Source: Streptomyces sp. ITFR-21 (GTDB taxonomy: Bacteria; Actinomycetota; Actinomycetes; Streptomycetales; Streptomycetaceae). Taken from it: a DNA stretch of 64,000 nt. How positions within the stretch are numbered: position 1 is the stretch's first letter; every line of letters starts with the position of its first letter. Made by a program: the position numbers and the translations under genes. A model generated the notes under the pieces. The model was not told where the DNA came from, made no database searches, and worked only from the letters and a program-made list of their open reading frames with translations. Location: contig NZ_CP134605.1 in assembly GCF_031844685.1 (NCBI RefSeq), positions 2,996,001 through 3,060,000 on the forward strand, written 5' to 3'. Positions 36,392-45,400 of the stretch are shown here, piece by piece.

Positions 36392-36461
36392 CAACCCTAC
36401 CCGATCCCCTCCCCCTCATCGAGTTCGCCCCCACCCCCTCCCGCCCTGTACTCTTCCCCAC

Positions 36462-36549
36462 GGAGGATTCGCCTAGAGGCCTAGGGCGCACGCTTGGAAA
36501 GCGTGTTGGGGGCAACCCCTCACGAGTTCGAATCTCGTATCCTCCGCCA
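36462..36549 (+). tRNA. tRNA-Ser(GGA), intact; left border (attL) of the island
   Basis: Acceptor arms GGAGGAT and ATCCTCC pair, the anticodon loop TTGGAAA gives anticodon GGA, the long variable arm (TTGGGGGCAACCCCTCA) is typical of class II serine tRNA, and the T-loop is GTTCGAATC. CCA is encoded at 36547–36549. Its 3' half (36494–36546) is repeated at 58518–58570 with three mismatches, so this gene is the integration site of the downstream island. Confidence 0.97.
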
Positions 36550-36570
36550 GTGCCTCACCGGGCACGACGT

Positions 36571-36604
36571 CGAGGGGCCCCGCAGTTTACTGCGGGGCCC
36601 CTCG
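36571..36604. terminator. Perfect 15-bp hairpin after tRNA-Ser
   Basis: CGAGGGGCCCCGCAG pairs with CTGCGGGGCCCCTCG around a TTTA loop. It probably ends the tRNA transcript and is the first feature inside the island. Confidence 0.85.
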
Positions 36605-36610
36605 ACGTTC

Positions 36611-36844
36611 TCAGGCGATGTTGAAGTGGCGGGAGACTTCATCGATGGTGAAGTGGGCTCGAAGCTTGCACGCGGAGTTCTGGTTGGCGAAGAATCCCGC
36701 CCGCCACAGAGCCTGATCGCGTGGGACAGCCTTCTCCCAATCGACCGGGACAACCCATTCACGGCGGTCCTCGCCTGCTTCCACCGCCGGGGCATCCGGG
36801 CCAGGTCGGTAGCCGCCCTTCAGTGGGAGCCGGCTCATGGGCAC
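36611..36844 (-). pseudogene. C-terminal fragment of an unrecognised protein
   Basis: This 77-residue frame ends with WVVPVDWEKAVPRDQALWRAGFFANQNSACKLRAHFTIDEVSRHFNIA and looks like the C-terminal end of a larger globular protein. It has no ribosome site, and its upstream side abuts the IS5-type element at about 36925. It is probably a relic inside the island. Confidence 0.5.
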
Positions 36845-36947
36845 TGCCTCACCCCTGCCAGCCCCACGCCATGCAAAACAGTCTCATACTGGTGTGAATC
36901 AGCCGAAAGAAGCTGTTGCCCGGACAGTGAAGTTTTCTCAGCGAAGA

Positions 36948-37757
36948 TCATTTCCAGATTTCGTTGAGGACGAGTGCGGCGCGGGTGATGTCGCCGATCC
37001 GGCGTGGGCTGAGGGTGACGTGTTTGAGAGCGCGCCAGTGTTTTTTGAGTTCGGCGGCGGCGCGTTCGCCGAGTGCGCGGAGGTCTCTGATGAGGGTGTT
37101 CGTGGTTCGGGTGTCGGCGTGGAGGGCCTGCTCGGACTGGCTTTTCGGTCGGCGGACCGGCACGTGGATGCCGATGCCGGCGCCGGTGTGGCCCTTGTCT
37201 GCCGGGGTCGGCAGCCCGTGGGCGGCGGCCTTGTAGAGGGCGGGCAGTGCGTGGATGCGGGCGGCGGTGATGTCGGGGGTGGAGCCGGGTTCGACGTCGG
37301 AGACCCATAAGGGGGTTCCGTCCGGGGCGGACAGGAACTGCACGTTGCCGCCGAACGCTTTGTGTTTCCGGCTGAACCACAAGTCGTTGCCGTTGTCGCG
37401 GACGCCCGCGAGGCGGTCGGACTCGATGAGGGTGCCGTCGAGGATCACGTGCGTCATGCCTTCGCGTCGGCAGCGGTTGAGGACCTGGTGCAGGGCGGGG
37501 GCTTGGTCGGCGAGGACGCCGATGCCCTCGTGGAGGTGGCGGTAGCCGGTGGCCTGGGAGACTCCGGCGTCCTGTGCCGGGCAGTGCACGCAGGCTTGCT
37601 GGCGGAACCAGCGCAGGACGGGCACGGCCTGACGGAACGGACCGAGCGCCCGGCTGCCGCGCGGGGTGCCGATGCGGCGACGGTGGGCGGCCAGTAGCCG
37701 GGACAGGTGGTCCACGACGTAGCGCGGGACGTCGAGCGTGGCAACATAGGTGACCAA
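36948..37757 (-). CDS. IS5-family (HARBI1-like DDE) transposase
   Basis: The 269-residue protein has an N-terminal HTH segment (AGVSQATGYRHLHEGI) and DDE-4-type motifs ILDGTLIESDRL, WFSRKHKAFGGNVQ and TPADKGHTGAGIG, with Asp residues as metal ligands. It looks full length, so it may be active. Confidence 0.88.
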   Translation of the reverse strand: MVTYVATLDVPRYVVDHLSRLLAAHRRRIGTPRGSRALGPFRQAVPVLRWFRQQACVHCPAQDAGVSQATGYRHLHEGIGVLADQAPALHQVLNRCRREGMTHVILDGTLIESDRLAGVRDNGNDLWFSRKHKAFGGNVQFLSAPDGTPLWVSDVEPGSTPDITAARIHALPALYKAAAHGLPTPADKGHTGAGIGIHVPVRRPKSQSEQALHADTRTTNTLIRDLRALGERAAAELKKHWRALKHVTLSPRRIGDITRAALVLNEIWK

Positions 37758-37812
37758 CGTGAAGCCTCTGGTGGTTCGGACAAGATCTTGTGGTGAGACC
37801 TGTCCTACCAGG
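37740..37812. repeat. Imperfect inverted repeat inside the IS5-type element
   Basis: GTGAAGCCTCTGGTGG on the left can pair with CCTACCAGGGGCTTTAC on the right, around a central ACAAGATCTTGT palindrome. It lies just upstream of the transposase start and may regulate it. Confidence 0.6.
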
Positions 37813-37871
37813 GGCTTTACGTCTGCCCACGGCCGGTATGGGTTCGTCCGATCCGCCCACAGGCGCGCGGT

Positions 37872-39221
37872 TCACGACGTTTCGCGAAGATCATTTCGCT
37901 GCGAAAACCTCAGTGGGTAGCCCAGAGCCAGGACGGCCTTGCGGAACGCCGACAGGCGGTCGGGGGAGACCGCGAGGTGGCGTTCGCCGATTCGGGTACA
38001 CAGCGCGCGCAGGCGGCGGTCGCTGATGATGAGGACCGCCAGTGCCTCGTCTGCGCACTCAATGAGATGGGTCTGCCCTGTGTCGCGGATTCGGCCGGTG
38101 CGGCGGCCGGTGTCGTCGAGCAGGGTGGTGACGGTCTGGGGCAGGGGACGCGAGGTGGCTCGGTTCAGGTAGCCACAGAGTTCGTCGAGGGTGTGCCCGC
38201 CATTGAGGGCATGGATGAGGGATGCGGTGGTCAGAGTCCAAACGCGGTCGGATGTCCGGTCGGCGAAGCCGTCCAGGAGGACTGTTTCGGCGGAGGGCAG
38301 TCCATCGAGGGCGACGATGTCGAAGTTCGCCGGGACAGTGACCTTGCCCGTCGGGACGGCCGGCGCTGGTATCGACGCGGGTGCGTAGTCGCCGGTGCGA
38401 TCGACGGCGTAGGCGCCAAGCGCGTTGAGGCGGGTTGCGGTCAGGCCGTCGTAGCGGCTGAGCCGGTCGAGGTCGTCGCCGCCCCAGTTGTCGCGGTAGT
38501 CGTCGCGGGCGCCCGCCGGGGGGACGTACTCGATGCCGATGAGGCCGAGCGTGGCGGCGTACTCGAAGAGCACCGCCAGAGTGTACCGGCCCTGGAGGAG
38601 GGACCAGCCGTGGTAACCGTCGTAGCCGAGACTGCCGTATTCGGGATCCCGCAGATACAGCTTCCACAGGGCGCGTTCGCTGCGGTGGACGACGGGATTG
38701 AGTCCGGCCGTGCGCATCTGCGTGAACAGGCCGTCGACGGAGGTCCATGCGTCGGGTGTGAGGCTGGCCAGCGCCTGACCGACGATCTTGCGGCGCGCTT
38801 TGGCCGCGGTCAGGACGTTCGCCGCGCGCTGGCCCTTGATCTCCTCTACGCGGGAGAACTCGTCCAGGAGGCTGTTGTTCAGCCAGCGCTGCCAGAGCTG
38901 GGCGACGGTCAGGTGCGGCGGCCTGGTCAGTGCGGCCCGGCCGCGCGCGGTCGGCGCGAGTCGGCCGCCGGTGAGCTCTGCGAGACCGCCTGCCTGGAGC
39001 AGCATCGGCCAGGCGAAGGCGGAGATCGCTTCGTCCGGGTAGAAGTCACCGCCGGCCAGGACGTCACCGATCACAGCGACAGTGGCGGCACCGGGGCGGC
39101 GGGTCTTTTCGCTGCACCGCAACTTCCCTGCCGCGCACAGGCGCAGCACGGCGAGGAGATTGGATTGCGCCTCGTGCTCGGTGCACCGGACCGTTGGTTC
39201 CTCAACCTGCCCCTGCGCCAC
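37872..39221 (-). pseudogene. Helicase-associated (XPB/Ssl2 N-terminal-like) protein, C-terminus replaced by IS
   Basis: The 449-residue frame contains LLAVLRLCAAGKLRCSEKTRRPGAATV, ALTARG-type wHTH strands and, near its end, LIECADEALAVLIISDRRLRALCTRIGERHLAVSPDRLSAFRKAVLALGYPL, which resembles the helicase-associated (Helicase_C_3) region of actinobacterial proteins. The last 13 or so codons (37872–37915) lie inside the inverted repeat of the IS5-type element, so the original C-terminus has been lost. It begins 40 bp downstream of the broken gene at 39261. Function unknown; DNA-related. Confidence 0.6.
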
Positions 39222-39260
39222 TGCATCTGTCCCCGCGTCTTGTTCCGCTTCGGCCCGCTC

Positions 39261-39616
39261 CTACAGATGGGCGATGTAATGGTAGTTGCCCTTGCCTCGG
39301 GTGCGCTCCAGGGTCTGGACCACTTTGCGCGGGTCATCGTAGGGGCCGGAGATGTCGAATGGTTTGCCGTCTTTGCCGAAGCCGATGGCAGTCCGGTCGC
39401 CGGGCGCTGCGCCCAGGTGCACAGCAGCGTCTGCGAGGTCACCGGCCGGATCGAAACCGAGGCTGTGTGCGTATGCGACCGCGTCGTGCACGATCACCTA
39501 TGCCTGTTCGACGTCAATCCGCAGTGGTGCGTGGTGGAAAGCCGAGTAGTACATCGGTACGTACGTGGCCAGGGATCCGGACCCATCACCTCGGGGCCGG
39601 TGACGTTCTTGACCCC
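39261..39616 (-). pseudogene. Conserved protein of unknown function, broken by a stop and by IS701
   Basis: The minus frame reads LGVKNVTGPEVMGSGSLATYV…YYSAFHHAPLRIDVEQA, then a TAG stop, then VIVHDAVAYAHSLGFDPAG…SGPYDDPRKVVQTLERTRG and a stop at 39261. A homologous copy of the first part, without the TAG, lies at 60745–60930. The 5' end is cut at the CTAG target site of the IS701-type insertion (39616), with the rest expected beyond 42277. I cannot name the family. Confidence 0.7.
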
Positions 39617-39787
39617 TAGTACTACAGGGCTAGATCTGGATCATCTGGAGCCGTAGCCGCCTTCGGAAATGGTGCCGCCGTGCTTCCGCCTGATGCGCAC
39701 GTCGCCAGATTGACCAGCGGAGTCCCTGGTTGATGGCGGTGCGAGTCGAGCCGATCAGGTTGAACAGCCGCCGGACCTCGGCGATGG

Positions 39788-40669
39788 TCAGGCGCGCGAG
39801 CCGCTGTGTTCGCGGCTCGCGGTCACCGCCCAGGCCTGAAGAGCCCACTTTTGTGGAGTTCGGGCCATCGCGGCCAAGAACGCCAGTGCCACCATGGCCA
39901 TGGTGATATGGTGATACCAGGCGTTGTATGTGCGTACCTGGTAGTTTTCCAGCCCGGCCTGCTGCTTTGCCGCGTCGAAACACTCCTCGACCGGCCAGCG
40001 CAGTCCGATGACAGCCACCAGTTCCGACAGCGGTTCCCAGCGCGGGTTGTAGCAGTGGAAGTAGGCGGTCGCTCCGTCCGCGATACTGCGGCGGACGACA
40101 TACTGGCGCCCGTCCCGTCCGGCGATCACGGCCCAGTCGTAGGTACGGAATCCTTTCGCACCGATCCCGCAGGCATGCCGGGAGAAGTGCGCCGGCCGTA
40201 GGTGTGATGCCAGGCTGTCCAGCCGGGTCGGAGTGCCGGGGTTGGTGGTGATGCCCGCGGTGTTCACGTCGGTGGATTTTGGGACGGCCATACAGTAGGC
40301 AATGCCCGCTGCTTCAAGGTGCTCACGCAGGATTCTGTTCTGGCCGAACTCCTCGTCCGCGGTGAACCACGAGAACGGCACCCCGGCCGCGACAGCGCGC
40401 TCGATCATGGCCTGCGCCTGCTGCGGACGGGTACGGAAGGCCACCTCGTCCGGGATCCCGGCCTCCCGGCGGCGTTCGGGATCGGCAGCCCGGGAATCGT
40501 TGGGCAGGTAGAGTTCCCTGTCGATCAGCACCCGGTCGCCACGGCGGTTGGCGTAGGCCAGAAACGTCCCGGTCTGACAATTGTCGATACGCCCGAGAGT
40601 GCCGGAATACTGCCGCTGGACCCCGGCGGATCTGGTGCCCTTCTTCGCGAATCCGGTGGGGTCGACGAT
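39788..40669 (-). pseudogene. IS701-family transposase, N-terminus lost
   Basis: The frame starts IVDPTGFAKKGTRSAGVQRQ at the inner IS edge and continues through ADEEFGQNRILREHLE and LRWPVEECFDAAKQQAGLENYQVR, the DDE regions of IS701. The first ~130 residues are missing, so it cannot be active. Confidence 0.85.
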
Positions 40670-42180
40670 CAGTCACGGCGGCTGTGGTTCCGGCCGGTAG
40701 GGCTTCGTAGCTGGTCAGCGGGCCGGGGTGGCTGCGGGCATGGGTACGGCCACCGTGATCATGAACGTTTGTGACGACGTATCAAGAGCAGGTGGCCGTG
40801 GAGGCCACGATAGCCGAGCGGGAGTGGACGGCTGCGCTTGGGGCGGTGACCGGCCGGATCACGGACTGTTTCGGACGCCGTGAACCCCGCGCTCCGGCCC
40901 GGGAGATGTGCGAGGCGATGCTGATGGAGCAGGACACCCGTAACTGCTGGACTCTGGCCGAGGCACTCGGACACTCCGGCACCCACCGGCTGCAGCACTT
41001 CCTGTCCCGCGCGGGCGTCGACCACGACACCGCCCGAGACCGGATCGCGATGTGGACCGCCGGCGAACTCGCCGACGGCCAGGCGGTGCTGGTGGTGGAC
41101 GAGACCGGCGACGAGAAGTCCTCGGCCGACTGCGTCGGGGCGGCCAGGCAGTACTCCGGAGCCCTGGGCGGGATCGGTTTGTGCCAAGTCGCCGTCCACC
41201 TCACCTACGCCACCGCCCGTGGACACGCCCCGATCGACCGCGCCCTCTGCCTCGGGGCGGACTGGGCCGCCGACGAAGAACGCCGTCTGCTGACCGGCGT
41301 TCCGGACGACATCGAGTTCGCCACCAAGCCACAACTGGCCGCCGCTATGCTCCAGCGCGTCCGTGCCCTGGGCATACCGGCCCGGTGGCTGGCCGGCGAC
41401 GAGGTCTACGGAGGCCTTGAACTTCGCCGCACCGCGCAAACGCTCGGCTTCGACTACGTCTTGGCCGTCCGCGCCGACCACCGCGTGGACACCGCCGTCG
41501 GCCGCCTGACCGTGACCGAACTCGCCGCCCGCGTCCCGAAACGGAACTGGATGCGCATGCGCACCGGCCACAGCCCCAAGGGCGATCGCCACTACGACTG
41601 GGCCATGCTCGACATCCGCAGCAACGACACGCCCGACGGCCGCGACACCCCCGGCGGCCAGGATGCCGGGCACTCCGTCGTGCTGGTCCGCCGCCACCGC
41701 TACACCCGCGAACTGTCCTTCTACCGCTGCCACTCCGTCGCCCCCGTCGCCCTGGCGAGTCTCGTGGATGTGGTGTGCCGCAGGCGGCGGGTCGAGAAGG
41801 ACTTCCAGCTCGCCAAGGGAGTAGCCGGCCTGGACCAGGGCCAGACGACCAGCTGGAACTCCTGGATGCGCTGGACCCTGATCAGCATGCCCGCCACCGC
41901 CGTCCTCGCCGTCACTCACGCCCGCACCACCATCGCGGCACCCCCGGGCCACCGGCTCATCCCGCCCAGCGTCCGCGAGATCCTGCGGTTGCTGCGGATC
42001 ACCGCTCTGCCCAGCCCCCGACGCGACCGCGAGCACGTCCTGCACTGGTCTGCCTGGCGCCGCCACCACCAGCACCAGGCCGCCGAAGCCCACCGCCGCT
42101 GGAACAACATCACCGCCGCAGCAACCGCTTGACCAGCAACGATGACCCACCGATCAAGGAACTACAGCTGCCGTGACTGA
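40669..42180. mobile_element. Inner IS701-type element (about 1.5 kb)
   Basis: Inverted repeats TCAGTCACGGCGGCTGTGG (from 40669) and CAGCTGCCGTGACTGA (to 42180) match over 23 bp with two mismatches. It carries one full transposase. Flanking 4-mers differ, consistent with a deletion after insertion. Confidence 0.82.
40771..42132 (+). CDS. IS701-family transposase, full length
   Basis: The 453-residue protein has LVVDETGDEKSSADCVGAARQYSG (first Asp), WLAGDEVYGG (second) and VEKDFQLAKGVAGLDQGQTTSWNSW (Glu), in the IS701 order. It looks complete and probably active. Confidence 0.92.
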   Translation: MTTYQEQVAVEATIAEREWTAALGAVTGRITDCFGRREPRAPAREMCEAMLMEQDTRNCWTLAEALGHSGTHRLQHFLSRAGVDHDTARDRIAMWTAGELADGQAVLVVDETGDEKSSADCVGAARQYSGALGGIGLCQVAVHLTYATARGHAPIDRALCLGADWAADEERRLLTGVPDDIEFATKPQLAAAMLQRVRALGIPARWLAGDEVYGGLELRRTAQTLGFDYVLAVRADHRVDTAVGRLTVTELAARVPKRNWMRMRTGHSPKGDRHYDWAMLDIRSNDTPDGRDTPGGQDAGHSVVLVRRHRYTRELSFYRCHSVAPVALASLVDVVCRRRRVEKDFQLAKGVAGLDQGQTTSWNSWMRWTLISMPATAVLAVTHARTTIAAPPGHRLIPPSVREILRLLRITALPSPRRDREHVLHWSAWRRHHQHQAAEAHRRWNNITAAATA

Positions 42181-42436
42181 CAGCATCCGACAAATGACCT
42201 GGATCATGAGGCTGTGTCGTCACCACAGCCATAGTTTTCCACCACTCCATGATCCAGATCTAACCCTGTAGTACTAGCCGTCGCAGCGGGCACCTGGCGG
42301 TAACAGCACCGCAGTTGCCATACCGCACATATCAAGCCACTCAAGAGTGCCGAAATAGCCATTTTCTTCCCTCGTGCAGTGCTGTCCGCGCTGCTATCCC
42401 ATCCTGGAACGTTCGTCACCAACCGAGGGGAGAACG

Positions 42437-45400
42437 GTGGACGTTCGAAAGCGGCACGCAGGTGACCCGGAGGTCATCGCGGCTGCGACAGGCCTGGTAA
42501 ATTTTCTTCGCGAGGTGGTACAGAACAGCACGCAGCAGATTCGTGATGACCGGGTCCGGTCCCGCGAGCATTTGTGGTTGGCGCAGCTCCCGGAAGGCGT
42601 ACGCCGGCCGACAGATCGGCAGGATGGGCTGTTGGTCACCCTCGATCACGTGCCGAGGGCAGTTCCACCGCCCCTGCCGGAAGTTCTGGAGGGCTGGGTG
42701 GCGCCGGACCGGGTCGAGCTCGCGGACGGTGGAGATCCGCCGCTGGCGGAAGAGGGCCCGGGGAAGAAGCGGGAAAGCGACGCGGATGGTCGTACGTGGT
42801 GGGAGGAACGCACGGTCCAGCGCGAAGACGCGGCCGAGGTCTTACGTGCTTACGGCTCCTGGCTGCAGCGATGGCGGCGATGGGCACATCGGGAACGGGC
42901 AGACCGTACCCTGCGCGACCAGTACGAGTTCCTCTACCGTTGGCATCAGCTGCTCTCCCAGCAGGATGACCAGCAAGAGCTGGTACTCGCTGTCGGGTTG
43001 CTGACCTGGAAGGACCCGAATGGTGAATCGGTCCACCGGCATTTGCTGACCCGCCGTGTGGAAACGGCGGTTGAGCGCCGCACAGCACGGCTGACTGTGC
43101 GTCTCGCCTCGGAGAGCTCTCTTCGGGTTGAGGATCGGGACTTCCTGGACAGCGATGACGGTTGGGATCCCGAGAGGTCGACCGCTGTTGCCGAAGACCT
43201 GGAGGCCCGCTCGCCGCATCCGCTGAGTGACGTGGTGCTTGAACAGTTGCCGCAGTGGCAGGAGCGGGCGCTGTCGCGGCCGACAGCGTTCAGTGCGGAG
43301 TGGGTACCGCCGGGTGAGCCGGAAGCGGCGGCACAACTGACGTATGCGCCTGCGTTGATCCTGCGTCCCCGGGATCGCAACGCGCTGCTTCGCTGCTACG
43401 AGCAGATCGCCGCCAGCGTGGCAACGGAAGAACACGCCCCCCTCGGGCTGGCGCAGTTGGTGCTGACGCTGGACGCCGAAGAGCGCGCACAGTGGACCAG
43501 TGATGAGAAGCCGCCACTGTTCGGCGACGACCCGCTCTTCCCTTTGAAGACCAACGCGCAGCAGCGTGACGTCCTTCGACGTCTTGAGCGGGATACCGGT
43601 GTGGTGGTGCAGGGGCCGCCCGGCACTGGCAAGACCCACACGATCGCCAACCTCGTCTCGGCACTACTTGCGCAAGGACAGCGAGTCCTAGTTACGAGTG
43701 CCCGCGATCAGCCGTTGACAGTCCTGCGGGACAAACTTCCGCCTTCTGTTCGTGACCTGTGCGTTCTGCTGCTGAGTTCCACGCGCCAGGACGGCACCAG
43801 CGAACTGGAACGCACCATCAACGCCTTGACGGACCAAGTAGCTGCCAGCGACATCGGAAGCCTGCGTGGGGAGATCGATATCCTGTCCACGCAGCGCGAC
43901 GGTGTGCGTGCACGGATCGCCACCCTGACGGGCGAAGTAATCGAACTACGTGAGGCTGAGACCCGTCACCATGAAGGTGTAGCGCCCGGCTATGAAGGCA
44001 CTCTGGCGGCCATCGTGCAGCGTGTGCAGGACAGAGAGCCCCAATACGGGTGGATGGGAACTCTGCCCGATGGTTCCGGTGTCACCCCGCCCCTGTCTTC
44101 GGTGCAGGCCGAGGAACTGCTTACTTTGCTACGTGAAGAGCTGGGGCAGATCCGGGCGGGCGGCGCTCTGCCCGTGCCAGACGAGTTGCCGTCCGCACAC
44201 GAGGTCGCCGAGACCCTGGCCGCCTCCAGACTGACAGGCGACGGGCTGTCCAGGGAAGTCGTAACCACCAGGGATGTTCTGGCTGGTCTGGACGTCTCTG
44301 TCACCGATCAACTGACAAAAGCGTTGAGCGAGTGCCGAACCGCGCTGCACAATCTTGGCGTACCTGCGGCACCGGCGCAGTGGGGCAGCGGGCTCTGGAT
44401 CACACAAGCGCTAGAGGACAGACTGGCCCGTCGCAATGTGCTGCTGTGGCAGCGCGTGGCCGCCGGCGCGTCGGAACTCGCATCTGTCAGGCGCGGCGTC
44501 GACAGTCTGGGATTGAGAGATGTCTCACTCCCCGATGGTCTCTCCAAGGACGGCGCAGGACAGATGGTCAGGTCGGGCAGCGCCCTGAGAAATCATTTGG
44601 CAGGCGGCCGAAAACTCCGTACCCGGTTGCTCTCCAGGGTCCAGAAGGAGGCTCAGGAACTACTGGACAGCTGCACAGTCGATGGGCGGCCTCCGACAAC
44701 TCCGGAAGAACTTGACGCGGTCCTCGCGCACCTGCAGGCACACACTGTCATCACGACCGTGGCTGGACGTTGGGAACAGGTCGGCGCGTCGCTACCCGAT
44801 GGCCCTATCGAAGTGGGCTTGGCAGTACTCGCCGAGCGCTATGAGCAGTTGGCGCAGATCGACACGTTCGGGACTTCGCGAGAGCAGATGGACAAACTCC
44901 TCGTCAGCGAGGGAGTACATATCGCCCTGACCTCCCGCGATAGCTGGCAGCACTTCGCCGACGCGGTGACCGCCCTCGACGGACGGCGTACGGCCGACGA
45001 AGCAATGGCCCGGCTCTCGGCCTGGGAGGAACGGCTACGCACGCCCGTGGAGGGCACGCACCCTGCTTCCGAGGCGCTGGCAGTGGCTCAAGCCATCCGC
45101 GAGGGGGATGTTGAACGGTATGCTAAAGAGTTCGATGGTCTGGCCTCGGCGTATGACCGCGAGCACCGCACGCGGCGGTGCTCCGAGCTGCTGGATGTTC
45201 TACGGAGCGCGCACCCGGTCCTGGCCGCACTCCTGGCTGAGCACTATGGCGAACCGGAATGGGATTCACGGCTGGGCGAATTCGGTGAGGCGTGGGCCTG
45301 GGCGCGGGCGGCTTCTTTCGTGCGACGACGGCGTACTCCCGGTCTGGAGCAGCGGATTGAGGGGGAGCTGGTCGAACAGGAGGAGCGGCTGGAGCGGCTG

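Larger units (their letters stand above)
36925..37915. mobile_element. IS5-type insertion sequence with imperfect inverted repeats
   Basis: The ends are matched: the left begins CAGTGAAGTTTTCTCAGCGA and the right, read in reverse, CACTGAGGTTTTCGCAGCGA; 18 of 21 bases agree over 36925–36945 and 37895–37915. One DDE-type transposase gene lies between them. I see no clear target duplication. It has cut the helicase-associated gene downstream on the minus strand. Confidence 0.8.
39616..42277. mobile_element. Outer IS701-type element with CTAG target duplication, interrupted
   Basis: A 29-bp near-perfect inverted repeat (28 of 29) bounds it: 39616–39644 and 42249–42277, both including CTAG at the outer end. 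CTAG is therefore the 4-bp target duplication usual for this family. The inside holds the C-terminal two-thirds of one transposase on the minus strand and a second, nested IS701-type element. The outer transposase's N-terminal part is missing, indicating a deletion next to the inner insertion. Confidence 0.85.
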
